Both the position numbers and the translations under genes were made by a program. The notes under the pieces were generated by a model. It had not been told where the DNA came from. It did no database searches and was given only the letters and a program-made list of their open reading frames with translations. A stretch of DNA of 64,000 nt from Calditrichia bacterium (GTDB lineage: Bacteria; Calditrichota; Calditrichia; RBG-13-44-9; J075): NCBI GenBank assembly GCA_028284905.1, contig JANQQU010000084.1, positions 232,931 to 296,930 of the forward strand, in the 5' to 3' direction. Positions within the stretch are counted from its first letter, which is position 1. Each line of letters begins with the position of its first letter. This document shows, piece after piece, positions 56,907-64,000 of this stretch.

Positions 56907-58154
56907 ATGCAACTCTGGAAACATTTGAATATTTGGATAATACTTCTCTTTGTATTTTCATCATTACTCGCCGAAACCGACAGCACCGCCAGCGACACCT
57001 GGTCTCAATGGCGCGGCATCAACCGGGATGGCATTTCCCGGGAAAGCGGACTGTTACAAAAATGGCCAGCTAAAGGACCGGCAATTGCCTGGCGAAAAGC
57101 ACTGGGAGAAGGCTATTCGGCAATTTCTATTGCTGCAGGAAAAGCTTATACGATGTTTGATGCCGGCGACGATGAGTATGCAGTATGTTTGAATGCTGCA
57201 ACCGGTGAAGAAATCTGGCGATTCCGTACCGATAAGAAATTCCGGGACACCTGGGGAAATGGCCCGCGTTCCACCCCAATGATTGATAACAACACCGTTT
57301 ATGTGGCCAGTGCCCACGGCAAGCTCTATGCGCTGAACGCAAATTCCGGTCAGCAAATTTGGATGGTTGATATTCCCGCCGAATTCAATGGAAAAGTGCC
57401 CGATCTTGGTTACTCAAATACGCCCCTGATTTACGGAGATCTATTGTTGGTCACCGGTTGTGGAGGCAGCAACCAAAGTATTCTCGCCCTGGAAAAGAAA
57501 ACCGGTAAACTCCGTTGGGCTGCCCAAAGCGATCATCCCGGTTACTCATCACCGGTGGTAATGCCAGTGGATGGCATTGAACAGGCCGTCTTCTTCACCG
57601 GCTCAAAAATTACCGGTATCTCCCCAATAAACGGACAAACTTTCTGGGAATACACCTGGCGGACAGATTCCTATGAGAACGTCGCTACCCCGGTTATTCT
57701 GCCTGAGAATCGGGTATTCTTTTCTTCACCACATCCGGTCGAGAAAGGTTCGGCGGTGCTGGAAATTACCCGCAACGGCGAAACGCTTAGCGCCAGCGCG
57801 ATTTGGAAAAATAATGATATGAAAAACCATTTTTCATCAACGATTTATCATAAAGGATTTCTTTACGGCACTGATCGATCCATTTTACGTTGTATAGATG
57901 CGGAAACCGGTGAAGTGCGCTGGTCACAGCGAGGATACGGTGAAGGCACCCTGATGATGGCGGACAACAAGCTTGTGGTACTTGGGACCCGCGGTAAACT
58001 GGGCCTCGTAGATGCTTCCCCGCAAGCATACCGTGAGATCAGCAGCATGCAACTCCTCAGCGGGAAATGCTACACCGCCCCTTCCTTATCGAACGGCAAA
58101 CTCTACCTACGCAATCAAAAAGAAATAGTAGCCCTGGACTTAAGAGCCAAATGA
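56907..58154 (+). CDS. exported PQQ-like beta-propeller protein
   Basis: This is a 415-residue protein with a signal peptide to about 'SSLLAE', then PQQ_2-type propeller blades ('VCLNAATGEEIWRFRT', 'LYALNANSGQQIWMVD', 'LALEKKTGKLRWAA', 'RCIDAETGEVRWSQ'). There is no sign of the quinoprotein dehydrogenase catalytic residues, so it is likely a binding/scaffold propeller in the periplasm. 'WSQWRGINRDGIS' at the N-terminus is typical of this outer-membrane or periplasmic group. GGGAGGAG precedes the ATG. Confidence 0.88.
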   Translation: MQLWKHLNIWIILLFVFSSLLAETDSTASDTWSQWRGINRDGISRESGLLQKWPAKGPAIAWRKALGEGYSAISIAAGKAYTMFDAGDDEYAVCLNAATGEEIWRFRTDKKFRDTWGNGPRSTPMIDNNTVYVASAHGKLYALNANSGQQIWMVDIPAEFNGKVPDLGYSNTPLIYGDLLLVTGCGGSNQSILALEKKTGKLRWAAQSDHPGYSSPVVMPVDGIEQAVFFTGSKITGISPINGQTFWEYTWRTDSYENVATPVILPENRVFFSSPHPVEKGSAVLEITRNGETLSASAIWKNNDMKNHFSSTIYHKGFLYGTDRSILRCIDAETGEVRWSQRGYGEGTLMMADNKLVVLGTRGKLGLVDASPQAYREISSMQLLSGKCYTAPSLSNGKLYLRNQKEIVALDLRAK

Positions 58155-58283
58155 GCAAAATCCAAATGGGCAAATGGGCAAATGGGCAAATCCCAAAGGG
58201 GCAAATGAGCAAATGAGCAAACCCCAAAGGGGCAAGTAAGCAATACTGATAACTGTTCACTGACAACTGACAACTGACAACTG
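58147..58283. repeat. stacked AAATGGGC and CAACTGA word repeats
   Basis: 58147-58235 consists of AAATGAGC, AAATGGGC and CCCAAAGGGGC words in tandem. 58245-58283 consists of TAACTGTTCACTGACAACTG words. The block ends three bases before the hydrolase ATG, leaving no room for a ribosome site. Confidence 0.7.
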
Positions 58284-58285
58284 AA

Positions 58286-59212
58286 ATGAAAAAAATCCTC
58301 TACACAATCTCATCCATTATCTTACTGCTAATAGTTCTATCCTGGCTTGCAATTACGCCGGACATACCCGCTAATAATATCGAGGCAAAATACACCAACG
58401 AGCAATCCCGTTTTATTGATATCAATGGACTGCGCGTGCATTATCGCGATGAAGGCAGTGGCATTCCGCTTGTCCTGCTGCATGGCACCGCTGCCTCGCT
58501 TCATACCTGGGAAGGGTGGACTGAAGCGCTTAAAACCGACTATCGTGTGATTCGCATGGACTTACCAGCATTCGGCTTAACCGGCCCCAATGCTGCACAG
58601 GATTATTCCAGCACAGCCTATACAAAATTTCTGGATGCATTCCTGACCGCGTTGGAAATCGATTCCTGCTATCTTGCCGGAAATTCTCTCGGCGGACGCA
58701 TTGCCTGGGAATATTGCTGGCGTTATCCCGGTAAAGTGCGCAAACTGATTCTGGTTGATGCAGCTGGTTACCGTCTTCCCGGCGACCCGGAGCCTTCCCT
58801 GGGATTTCGCCTGGCCCGAATGCCATTTCTCAGTAATGTTGTCCGTTTTTTTACCCCACGATCGCTAATGGAAAAAAGCTTGATGGAGGTATATGGAGAT
58901 GATACAAAGATAACGCCAGAACTGATCGATCGTTATTATAATATGATGCGCCGGGAAGGAAATCGGGATGCATTTATTGCCCGGGCCCGCCACGAATTTG
59001 TTGATAATACCGCAAAAATTGCCAGTATCGATATTCCAACCTTGTTGATGTGGGGCGATGGTGACATCTGGATACCGCTGACCCATGCAGAAAAATTCCG
59101 GGAAGATCTGCCCAATGCTACGCTTATCGTTTACAAAGGCGTCGGCCATATTCCTATGGAAGAGCTGCCTGAGCAGACAGTTGCCGATGCGAAAATATTT
59201 TTGACTAATTGA
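58286..59212 (+). CDS. membrane-anchored alpha/beta hydrolase
   Basis: This is a 308-residue hydrolase with an N-terminal membrane helix ('ISSIILLLIVLSWLAI'). The nucleophile is in 'LAGNSLGGRIAWEY', the Asp in 'WGDGDIWIPL' and the His in 'KGVGHIPMEELP', giving a complete triad; 'LLHGTAASLHTW' forms the oxyanion region. It may be an esterase or haloalkane-type hydrolase facing the periplasm. It is a clear paralogue of the hydrolase at 62434-63291 (shared 'KYTNEQSRF' and 'HYRDEG'). No ribosome site is visible. Confidence 0.88.
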   Translation: MKKILYTISSIILLLIVLSWLAITPDIPANNIEAKYTNEQSRFIDINGLRVHYRDEGSGIPLVLLHGTAASLHTWEGWTEALKTDYRVIRMDLPAFGLTGPNAAQDYSSTAYTKFLDAFLTALEIDSCYLAGNSLGGRIAWEYCWRYPGKVRKLILVDAAGYRLPGDPEPSLGFRLARMPFLSNVVRFFTPRSLMEKSLMEVYGDDTKITPELIDRYYNMMRREGNRDAFIARARHEFVDNTAKIASIDIPTLLMWGDGDIWIPLTHAEKFREDLPNATLIVYKGVGHIPMEELPEQTVADAKIFLTN

Positions 59213-59347
59213 TCAGTTTTCACTAATATTGGCCTGAAAAAGTTGGTAGATTCCAGCCGCTTTACACCACCACAATTGATTGTTTCGCCCAGCGGGGGAG
59301 GGGAGAGAATAAATTAATCATATTTACGTGACACTTCCAAAATTCCC

Positions 59348-60088
59348 ATGTCTAAAAAAAGGCGTTGGCGAAAAGGCAGCGTCTGGTGCTTTATTTATTG
59401 CCAGAAAATTATGAGCTATCGATTAATTAACATCGCCGCACGCATATACTTCGATGCGTTGAAAGACAAATCGTCATCAGCTGCAGACCGTCGTCGCAAA
59501 CTGCAGGATATGAACGATGCGGAACTGGTGTTGATAGCTAAAGCTGAGCTGCCCTATAAAACCAACGCTTTCGAAATATTGCTGAACCGATATCGCCAGA
59601 AAATTTTTGGGAAGATTCTCAGCATGGTTAAACACAAGGAAGAGGCTTACGACGTGATGCAGGAAGTATTTGTGAAAATTTTTAATAGCCTGCCAAAGTT
59701 CGAAATGCGTTCTTCGTTTTCTACCTGGATTTATACGATTACGGTGAACACCTGTCTGAACCATCTTGAAAAACTGCAGCGGCGACCCTGGTGGTGGATC
59801 ACCGATAACGTTGAGGATGTTCAGCGGGAGCAATTTATAGATGAATCTACTTTTCTACAGGTAGAAACCGCATTGGAGCAGGAAGATACCCGCAAGCGCA
59901 TCGAAGAGGCCCTTGGCAAACTGGGGGAGAAAGCCAGCCAGATAATTCGGCTGCGTTATTTTGAAGAAATGGATTACAAAAGTATTGCCGAGGAATTGGG
60001 GATCGGACTTAGCGCCGCAAAAATGCGTTTGAAACGTGCCCGTGAGGAATTCAAAACAGCTTTTGAAAGCCTCGGGGAGTTTGCATGA
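59348..60088 (+). CDS. ECF RNA polymerase sigma factor
   Basis: This is a sigma-70 family regulator of up to 246 residues. Region 2 is 'AYDVMQEVFVKIFNSLPKF...FSTWIYTITVNTCLNHL' and region 4 is 'ASQIIRLRYFEEMDYKSIAEELGIGLSAAKMRLKRARE', joined by a Trp-rich linker ('RRPWWWITD'). The start is uncertain: ATG 59348, 59411 or 59510 are in frame and none has a clear ribosome site. The last gives the usual ~190 residues. No zinc-finger anti-sigma gene follows; two very small ORFs and a CmpX-like channel do, as around SigX in Pseudomonas. Confidence 0.9.
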   Translation: MSKKRRWRKGSVWCFIYCQKIMSYRLINIAARIYFDALKDKSSSAADRRRKLQDMNDAELVLIAKAELPYKTNAFEILLNRYRQKIFGKILSMVKHKEEAYDVMQEVFVKIFNSLPKFEMRSSFSTWIYTITVNTCLNHLEKLQRRPWWWITDNVEDVQREQFIDESTFLQVETALEQEDTRKRIEEALGKLGEKASQIIRLRYFEEMDYKSIAEELGIGLSAAKMRLKRAREEFKTAFESLGEFA

Positions 60089-60162
60089 TTGATGATAGAA
60101 TTATAAAAAATGTTAAACAAATACCGGTTTACGACCGGTCGTTAAACGGAGAAAAAAGATGA
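60085..60162 (+). CDS. 25-residue micro-ORF coupled to the sigma factor
   Basis: The ATG at 60085 overlaps the sigma stop (ATGA) and its TGA at 60160-60162 overlaps the next ATG (ATGA), giving 'MIDDRIIKNVKQIPVYDRSL' plus five residues. It is charged and has no known family. It may be a coupling leader, a decayed anti-sigma start, or a real microprotein. The double 4-nt overlap is the only evidence. Confidence 0.35.
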   Translation: MIDDRIIKNVKQIPVYDRSLNGEKR

Positions 60163-60314
60163 GCAAAGACTGGGATGATGAACTCGGCAAGGAGATTACC
60201 GAAGACCATGTCGCTGGCGCAGTGAATGTAATGAAATTACGAGTAATGGCTCGAGATTTTTTGAACATGGTTTTAGGTGGATTCAGCTCAATTCTAGGTG
60301 GTTTCCTGAAATAA
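60159..60314 (+). CDS. 51-residue small protein between sigma factor and channel
   Basis: ATG 60159 has GGAG at 60148-60151, seven bases upstream, and the frame ends at TAA 60312-60314. The N-terminal half is acidic ('MSKDWDDELGKEI') and the C-terminal half is amphipathic and Gly/Phe-rich ('DFLNMVLGGFSSILGGFLK'), suggesting a membrane-associated peptide. Its place matches that of CrfX, the small protein between regulators and CmpX in pseudomonads, but I cannot claim homology. Confidence 0.6.
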   Translation: MSKDWDDELGKEITEDHVAGAVNVMKLRVMARDFLNMVLGGFSSILGGFLK

Positions 60315-60331
60315 ATCTTTAAAGAAAATTC

Positions 60332-60379
60332 ATGGTTGGCAGTAGAGAAAATTCATGAATTTTCTCTACTGCCAACCAT
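60332..60379. repeat. perfect 48-bp palindrome with TTGGCAGTAG words
   Basis: The two 24-bp halves (60332-60355 and 60356-60379) are exact reverse complements with no loop. It is not followed by a T-run. It lies between the small protein gene and the CmpX-like gene, 29 bases before the ATG at 60409. Confidence 0.9.
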
Positions 60380-60408
60380 ATTGAAAACCGAAAAGGAGAG
60401 ATTGTCTT

Positions 60409-61236
60409 ATGCCGATATGGGATACATACATCTCGCCCGCATTAAAAAACATGGTAGACACCATTATCGGAATTTTTCCGAAATTCCTCGCCGCGCTTTC
60501 TATCCTGATACTGGGTTGGATTTTGGCCCGTATCGTCCGGAAGGTCTTCGGGAAACTGCTCGATAAACTCGGATTTAATACCCTGGTAGAAAAAGCGGGA
60601 ATTGCCGGTTTTCTCCAAAGATCCGGTTTCCTGAAACCACCCTCCTGGATTATCGCACAAATGATTTTCTGGCTGATCATGCTCTCTTTTATGCTCTCTG
60701 CTGCGGAAAGCCTCGAGATGAACGCGCTGGTGGCAATGCTGCAGCGTTTCGTCGCCTTCATACCCAATCTGATAACCGTTGCATTTATCCTCGTCTTCGG
60801 TATCATCGCTGCAAACTTTCTCGGAAAACTAATCCAGGGTGCTGCCGATGGCGCTGGGATTGAATTTGCAAATGTGCTCGGAAAATTGGTTAGCAATATT
60901 CTCATCATCGCTATTTTTGTGGTGTCAGTATCACAATTGGATATTGAAGCTTCGGTGCTTCTGATTCTCTTCGCATCTTTATTGGGCGCCTTCGGACTGG
61001 CAATTGCTCTGACTCTCGGTCTTGGATCGAGGATCGTATCGCAGAATATTATTTCCGGGATGTATGTGCGAAAATCTTTTGAGGTCGGGCAGGAAATTAA
61101 TCTGCGGGAAACCAGCGGAGAGATTGTCGAAATTGGGACAGTCAACACTACCGTAAAAACCAAAGATGATTTGGTCATTCTCCCCAACCATATTCTTCTC
61201 GGTGAAATAACCCGGGTGAAGAAAGGGAAAAGCTAA
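60409..61236 (+). CDS. CmpX-like mechanosensitive channel-family protein
   Basis: This is a 275-residue membrane protein of the conserved TM-helix (PF05552)/MscS-like type. Four to five hydrophobic helices ('ILGWILARIVRKVFGKLL', 'LVFGIIAANFLGKLI', 'GAFGLAIALTLGLGSR') are followed by a short MscS-like beta domain ('FEVGQEINLRETSGEIVEIG', 'ILPNHILLGE'). The C-terminal domain is shorter than in MscS. CmpX proteins are linked to membrane-stress response through the ECF factor SigX in Pseudomonas, and the gene order here recalls that. AAGGAG lies ten bases upstream. Confidence 0.85.
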   Translation: MPIWDTYISPALKNMVDTIIGIFPKFLAALSILILGWILARIVRKVFGKLLDKLGFNTLVEKAGIAGFLQRSGFLKPPSWIIAQMIFWLIMLSFMLSAAESLEMNALVAMLQRFVAFIPNLITVAFILVFGIIAANFLGKLIQGAADGAGIEFANVLGKLVSNILIIAIFVVSVSQLDIEASVLLILFASLLGAFGLAIALTLGLGSRIVSQNIISGMYVRKSFEVGQEINLRETSGEIVEIGTVNTTVKTKDDLVILPNHILLGEITRVKKGKS

Positions 61237-61243
61237 AAAACTG

Positions 61244-61317
61244 GTGGCAGTCGACAGTCGCAGTTGGCAGGAAAAACAATCGTGCTACTGCTACTGCCAA
61301 CTGCCACTTTCTTTTAT
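61244..61317 (+). terminator. GGCAGT-word hairpin with T-run
   Basis: The left arm (61244-61270) contains GTGGCAGT and CAGTTGGCAG, and the right arm (61285-61307) contains CTGCCAACTGCCAC, followed by TTTCTTTTAT. The words are shared with the palindrome at 60332. It likely ends the CmpX-like transcript. Confidence 0.65.
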
Positions 61318-61409
61318 ATTGTGACTTTATAAATGCATCCCTGTCTGAAGAGATACAGGCCGGGAAAAGAGACAACTGAGCGCAATGCTCAAACTAAACG
61401 GAGGTCGAA

Positions 61410-62240
61410 ATGGATGCCATTAACATCCAGGAGTTAGTCGGAATTGCCCAAACATGGTTATTGGAGTTTGGGGTAAATATCATTGCTGCATTGGCGATTT
61501 TTGTTATCGGGAAATGGGTCGCCGGATTCCTGAAGCGATTTGTAGTAAGAGTGATGGAACGGCAAAATATCGATGCTACGCTGACCAAATTTGTTTCCAG
61601 CCTGGTATATATCGGATTATTGGTTTTTGTCGTGATCGCCGCCCTAAGCCAGGTCGGTGTGCAGACAACATCTTTTGTCGCTATTATCGGTGCGGCCGGT
61701 TTGGCTGTCGGCTTGGCTTTGCAGGGATCTCTTGCAAATTTTGCCGCCGGTGTGTTGATGATCATTTTTCGACCGATACAAGTTGGCGATCTTGTCGAAG
61801 CTGGGGGTGCTTTAGGCCATGTGGAAGAGATTTCCATCTTCACTACCAATCTGGTAACGCTCGATAACAAAACCGTAATTATTCCCAATGGAAATGTTAC
61901 TTCTGGTAATATCGTCAATTACTCTCGAAAAGGAAAAATTCGTATCGATTTGGTATTTGGCATCGGTTACGGCGATGATATGAAAAAAGCGAAGGATATT
62001 ATGATGGAAGTAATGTCCAGCGATGAACGCGTTATGGAAAATCCCGAGCCGATGGTTGGTTTGCTGGAACTGGGCGATAACAGCGTGAATTTCGCCGCCC
62101 GTCCCTGGGTAGATCCAGCAGTTTACTGGGACGTCTATTTTGATATCAACGAAAGAGTAAAACAGCGCTTCGATGAAGAAGGTGTCTCGATCCCATTCCC
62201 GCAGCGCGATGTGCATATTTTTCAGGAAAATGACAGTTAA
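61410..62240 (+). CDS. mscS: small-conductance mechanosensitive channel MscS
   Basis: This is a 276-residue channel. TM1-TM3 occupy residues ~20-115, with the pore-lining Gly/Ala-rich TM3 'AGLAVGLALQGSLANFAAGVLMIIFRPIQVGD'. The beta domain ('LVTLDNKTVIIPNGNVTSGNIVNYS') and the alpha/beta vestibule ending in 'SIPFPQRDVHIFQEN' are complete, as in E. coli MscS. It opens on membrane tension to release osmolytes. GGAGG is well placed before the ATG. Confidence 0.96.
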   Translation: MDAINIQELVGIAQTWLLEFGVNIIAALAIFVIGKWVAGFLKRFVVRVMERQNIDATLTKFVSSLVYIGLLVFVVIAALSQVGVQTTSFVAIIGAAGLAVGLALQGSLANFAAGVLMIIFRPIQVGDLVEAGGALGHVEEISIFTTNLVTLDNKTVIIPNGNVTSGNIVNYSRKGKIRIDLVFGIGYGDDMKKAKDIMMEVMSSDERVMENPEPMVGLLELGDNSVNFAARPWVDPAVYWDVYFDINERVKQRFDEEGVSIPFPQRDVHIFQENDS

Positions 62241-62306
62241 TTTTCAGATCACAATTTTTCTATAACCATACTCTCCCAACCCCTCCTCACAAGGATGGTG
62301 AAGAAT

Positions 62307-62340
62307 AGCTCTCCCTAATGATAGGGAGAGCTTTATTTTT
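62307..62340 (+). terminator. rho-independent terminator of mscS
   Basis: The 10-bp stem AGCTCTCCCT/AGGGAGAGCT has a 6-nt loop, followed by TTATTTTT. Confidence 0.88.
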
Positions 62341-62433
62341 CAACGAAGAAAATTTCCCTCTCCCATTGCAAAAAATGATCTAAACCGCTATCTTGATCGT
62401 AACATGGTTATAAGGGCTTAATTTGAGGCAGCA

Positions 62434-63291
62434 ATGTTTGATCTTTTAAAAAAGTATACCAACGAGCAATCGCGCTTCATGGTCATCAATGGCACGATGA
62501 TTCATTATCGCGATGAAGGGGAAGGATTTCCGATCCTGTTATTGCACGGCGCTTTTTCCTCCCTGCACACTTTTGACGACTGGGCCAGTGATTTAAGTAA
62601 ACGTTTTCGTGTTGTTCGCTTAACCTATCCCGGTTTCGGCTTAACCGGTCCGGCAGCTGATAATCGCTATCACATGAGCTGTAACCTCGATTTAATCAAT
62701 CAGTTTATGGATCGCATGAATATTCCCCGTTTTCATGTCGCCGGTAGTTCCCTCGGCGGTTGGATCGCCTGGGAATATGCACTGGCCAATCCGGAGCGAG
62801 TCGCCAAGATGGTGCTGATTGATGCTGCGGGGTTTCTGGATGACAAAAGCATCCCACTACCTTTTAAAATGGCCCGCATGCCTTTGTTTAACCGGGCGAT
62901 TCGTTATGTGGTTAAGCGGCAGGTGCTGGAGCAATTCCTCCGGCAGGTGTATTGCGATAAGAGCAAGGTAACCCGGGGACTGGTTGATCGCTATTATGAT
63001 CTCTTTACTCGCAAGGGCAATCCGGAAGCCTTCCTGGTAATGGCCAACAGTCATGTGAAAGATCATACCCTTCATCTGAATGAAATAAATACCCCGACCT
63101 TAATTCTCTGGGGAGAAGACGACAAATGGCTGCCGGCAGAGAATGCCCGCCGTTTTCGCGATAGTATTCCCAATTCCCGGATGATCATCTATCCCCGCAC
63201 CGGCCATGTGCCGATGGAGGAAATTCCCGCGGATACGCTGCAGGATTGCCAGGCATTCTTGAGCAAGAGTGAAGGGTTATTATCAGCTTAA
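62434..63291 (+). CDS. alpha/beta hydrolase (cytoplasmic paralogue)
   Basis: This is a 285-residue hydrolase with 'GSSLGGWIAWEYALANP' (nucleophile), 'LWGEDDKWLPAENA' (Asp) and 'PRTGHVPMEEIPADT' (His). It shares 'KYTNEQSRF', 'HYRDEG' and 'LIDAAGF/LVDAAGY' with the hydrolase at 58286-59212 but lacks its N-terminal membrane helix, so it is predicted to be cytoplasmic. GAGG precedes the ATG. The substrate is unknown. Confidence 0.9.
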   Translation: MFDLLKKYTNEQSRFMVINGTMIHYRDEGEGFPILLLHGAFSSLHTFDDWASDLSKRFRVVRLTYPGFGLTGPAADNRYHMSCNLDLINQFMDRMNIPRFHVAGSSLGGWIAWEYALANPERVAKMVLIDAAGFLDDKSIPLPFKMARMPLFNRAIRYVVKRQVLEQFLRQVYCDKSKVTRGLVDRYYDLFTRKGNPEAFLVMANSHVKDHTLHLNEINTPTLILWGEDDKWLPAENARRFRDSIPNSRMIIYPRTGHVPMEEIPADTLQDCQAFLSKSEGLLSA

Positions 63292-63353
63292 TTTTTCCAA
63301 CCTGATTGTTAACTAATATCTGATGAGCATCAGCATGTGCTACTGGGGGAAAT

Positions 63354-63881
63354 ATGTCTGAATTATTGGAGAGACTCACCGGCGGGGATCTCCGCTCGAT
63401 TGGTGATGCCGATGCAGTGGTAACAATTGTTGCTGATAATCAGGATCTTTTCGACGAAGTCTTTCAGGGCTTCTACAGCGATGATCCGGTTCTGAGAATG
63501 CGTGTCTCGGACGTCATCGAAAAAAGCGCCCGCCGTTATCCGGAACTCCTCAATAAGCACACCGTCGCAATCGTGGAACACTTGCCAGTATGGGACGATC
63601 AACAGGAAGTAAAAATCCCCCTGTCGCTGATGCTCGGCTACCTGACGCTGAGCAAAACGCAATTACCCACAGTGAAAAAATATCTCCAGAAATGGCTCCC
63701 TGATACCCGCAGTCGCATTGTACAGGTAAACTGCATGCACTCACTCGTCGATCTCGGACTAAAACATGGCGACTCCAGAGAAACATTAATCATTCTGGTG
63801 AACAAGCAGATGGAAAAAGGCAGCGCAGCGGTTAAAGCGCGGGGCCGTAAGCTCCTCAAAAAACTGGTAAAAAAAGCATAA
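63354..63881 (+). CDS. HEAT-like alpha-helical repeat protein
   Basis: This is a 175-residue, all-helical protein with HEAT/ARM-like helix pairs ('DPVLRMRVSDVIEKSARRYPELL', 'RSRIVQVNCMHSLVDLGLKHG') and a basic C-terminus ('GRKLLKKLVKKA'). It is probably a protein-binding scaffold. It lies 62 bp after the hydrolase gene and may share its transcript. No specific function can be inferred. Confidence 0.75.
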   Translation: MSELLERLTGGDLRSIGDADAVVTIVADNQDLFDEVFQGFYSDDPVLRMRVSDVIEKSARRYPELLNKHTVAIVEHLPVWDDQQEVKIPLSLMLGYLTLSKTQLPTVKKYLQKWLPDTRSRIVQVNCMHSLVDLGLKHGDSRETLIILVNKQMEKGSAAVKARGRKLLKKLVKKA

Positions 63882-63911
63882 ATGCGGAATTCGGAATTTG
63901 GAATTCCGCAT
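63882..63911 (+). terminator. GGAATTC hairpin after the HEAT-like gene
   Basis: This is a perfect 11-bp stem ATGCGGAATTC (63882-63892) / GAATTCCGCAT (63901-63911) directly after the stop. It belongs to the same word family as 17690 and 17948. No T-run follows. Confidence 0.55.
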
Positions 63912-64000
63912 CAATAGTGTGCGAAAGTTTTCATTATCTTCGCAAGAATGAATTAAAATTAGACTTCAGCCTCTCAATATTGTCCTGGTGTTCTAAATAA

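Noticed and set aside
58147..58240. CRISPR or VNTR coding repeat
   Set aside because: The units are 8-12 bp words without spacers, in an intergenic position.

Overview
The window looks like a chromosomal segment of a Gram-negative bacterium of the FCB superphylum, most likely Calditrichota (Calditrichaeota)-like. The best clue is a secreted protein (44957-46687) with a type IX secretion C-terminal sorting domain of the 'NYPNPFNPST...' type. Outer-membrane barrel, TlpA, secreted S9/M1 peptidase and propeller-amidohydrolase genes agree with this. The phylum is inferred from style, not from a marker search. No rRNA, tRNA, CRISPR array, integrase or transposase gene was seen.

Layout. 1-9500: end of a large TPR protein, a LytS/LytTR two-component pair, a GT39 membrane glycosyltransferase, a SEC-C protein, a deoxynucleoside kinase, a GT4 glycosyltransferase and, on the minus strand, a MerR-B12 regulator of the CarH/LitR photoreceptor type. 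9566-17941: two back-to-back promoters with repeated operators, then a carotenoid operon: lycopene cyclase, CrtD-like and CrtI desaturases, CrtB, acyltransferase, GT2, CruF, CrtW and a dead 3' copy of crtW. Together these predict a light-controlled, monocyclic, keto, acyl-glycosylated carotenoid of the salinixanthin type. 17988-22155: NTF2-like lipoprotein, purL, LOG-family protein, outer-membrane barrel.

22310-34382: a fatty-acid beta-oxidation block. It holds an acyl-CoA dehydrogenase, a divergent ScfR-like regulator, a thiolase, a FadJ-like enzyme, an acyl-CoA dehydrogenase fused to an SCP2 sterol-carrier domain and an alpha-methylacyl-CoA racemase-like protein. The last two are in the same frame, separated by a single TGA followed by a hairpin. 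34588-48098: anchored protein, cysS, S9 peptidase, type II NADH dehydrogenase, two thioredoxin-fold proteins, TRAP permeases, a 3 x 167 bp repeat array, the T9SS cargo and a DUF2914 membrane protein. 48224-55143: three exported hydrolases on the minus strand. 55490-63881: methyltransferase, VOC protein, PQQ-like propeller, two paralogous alpha/beta hydrolases bracketing an ECF sigma - micro-ORF - small protein - CmpX-like/MscS channel cluster, and a HEAT-like protein.

A striking feature of the whole window is its intergenic DNA. Most of the larger gaps carry imperfect or perfect palindromes built from short reiterated words (AAATGGGC, GGAATTCC, TTGGCAGT, CAACTGA, GGAAATTGGACATT, the GTCATTGCGAGG type and the CCACGGATTACACAGG type).
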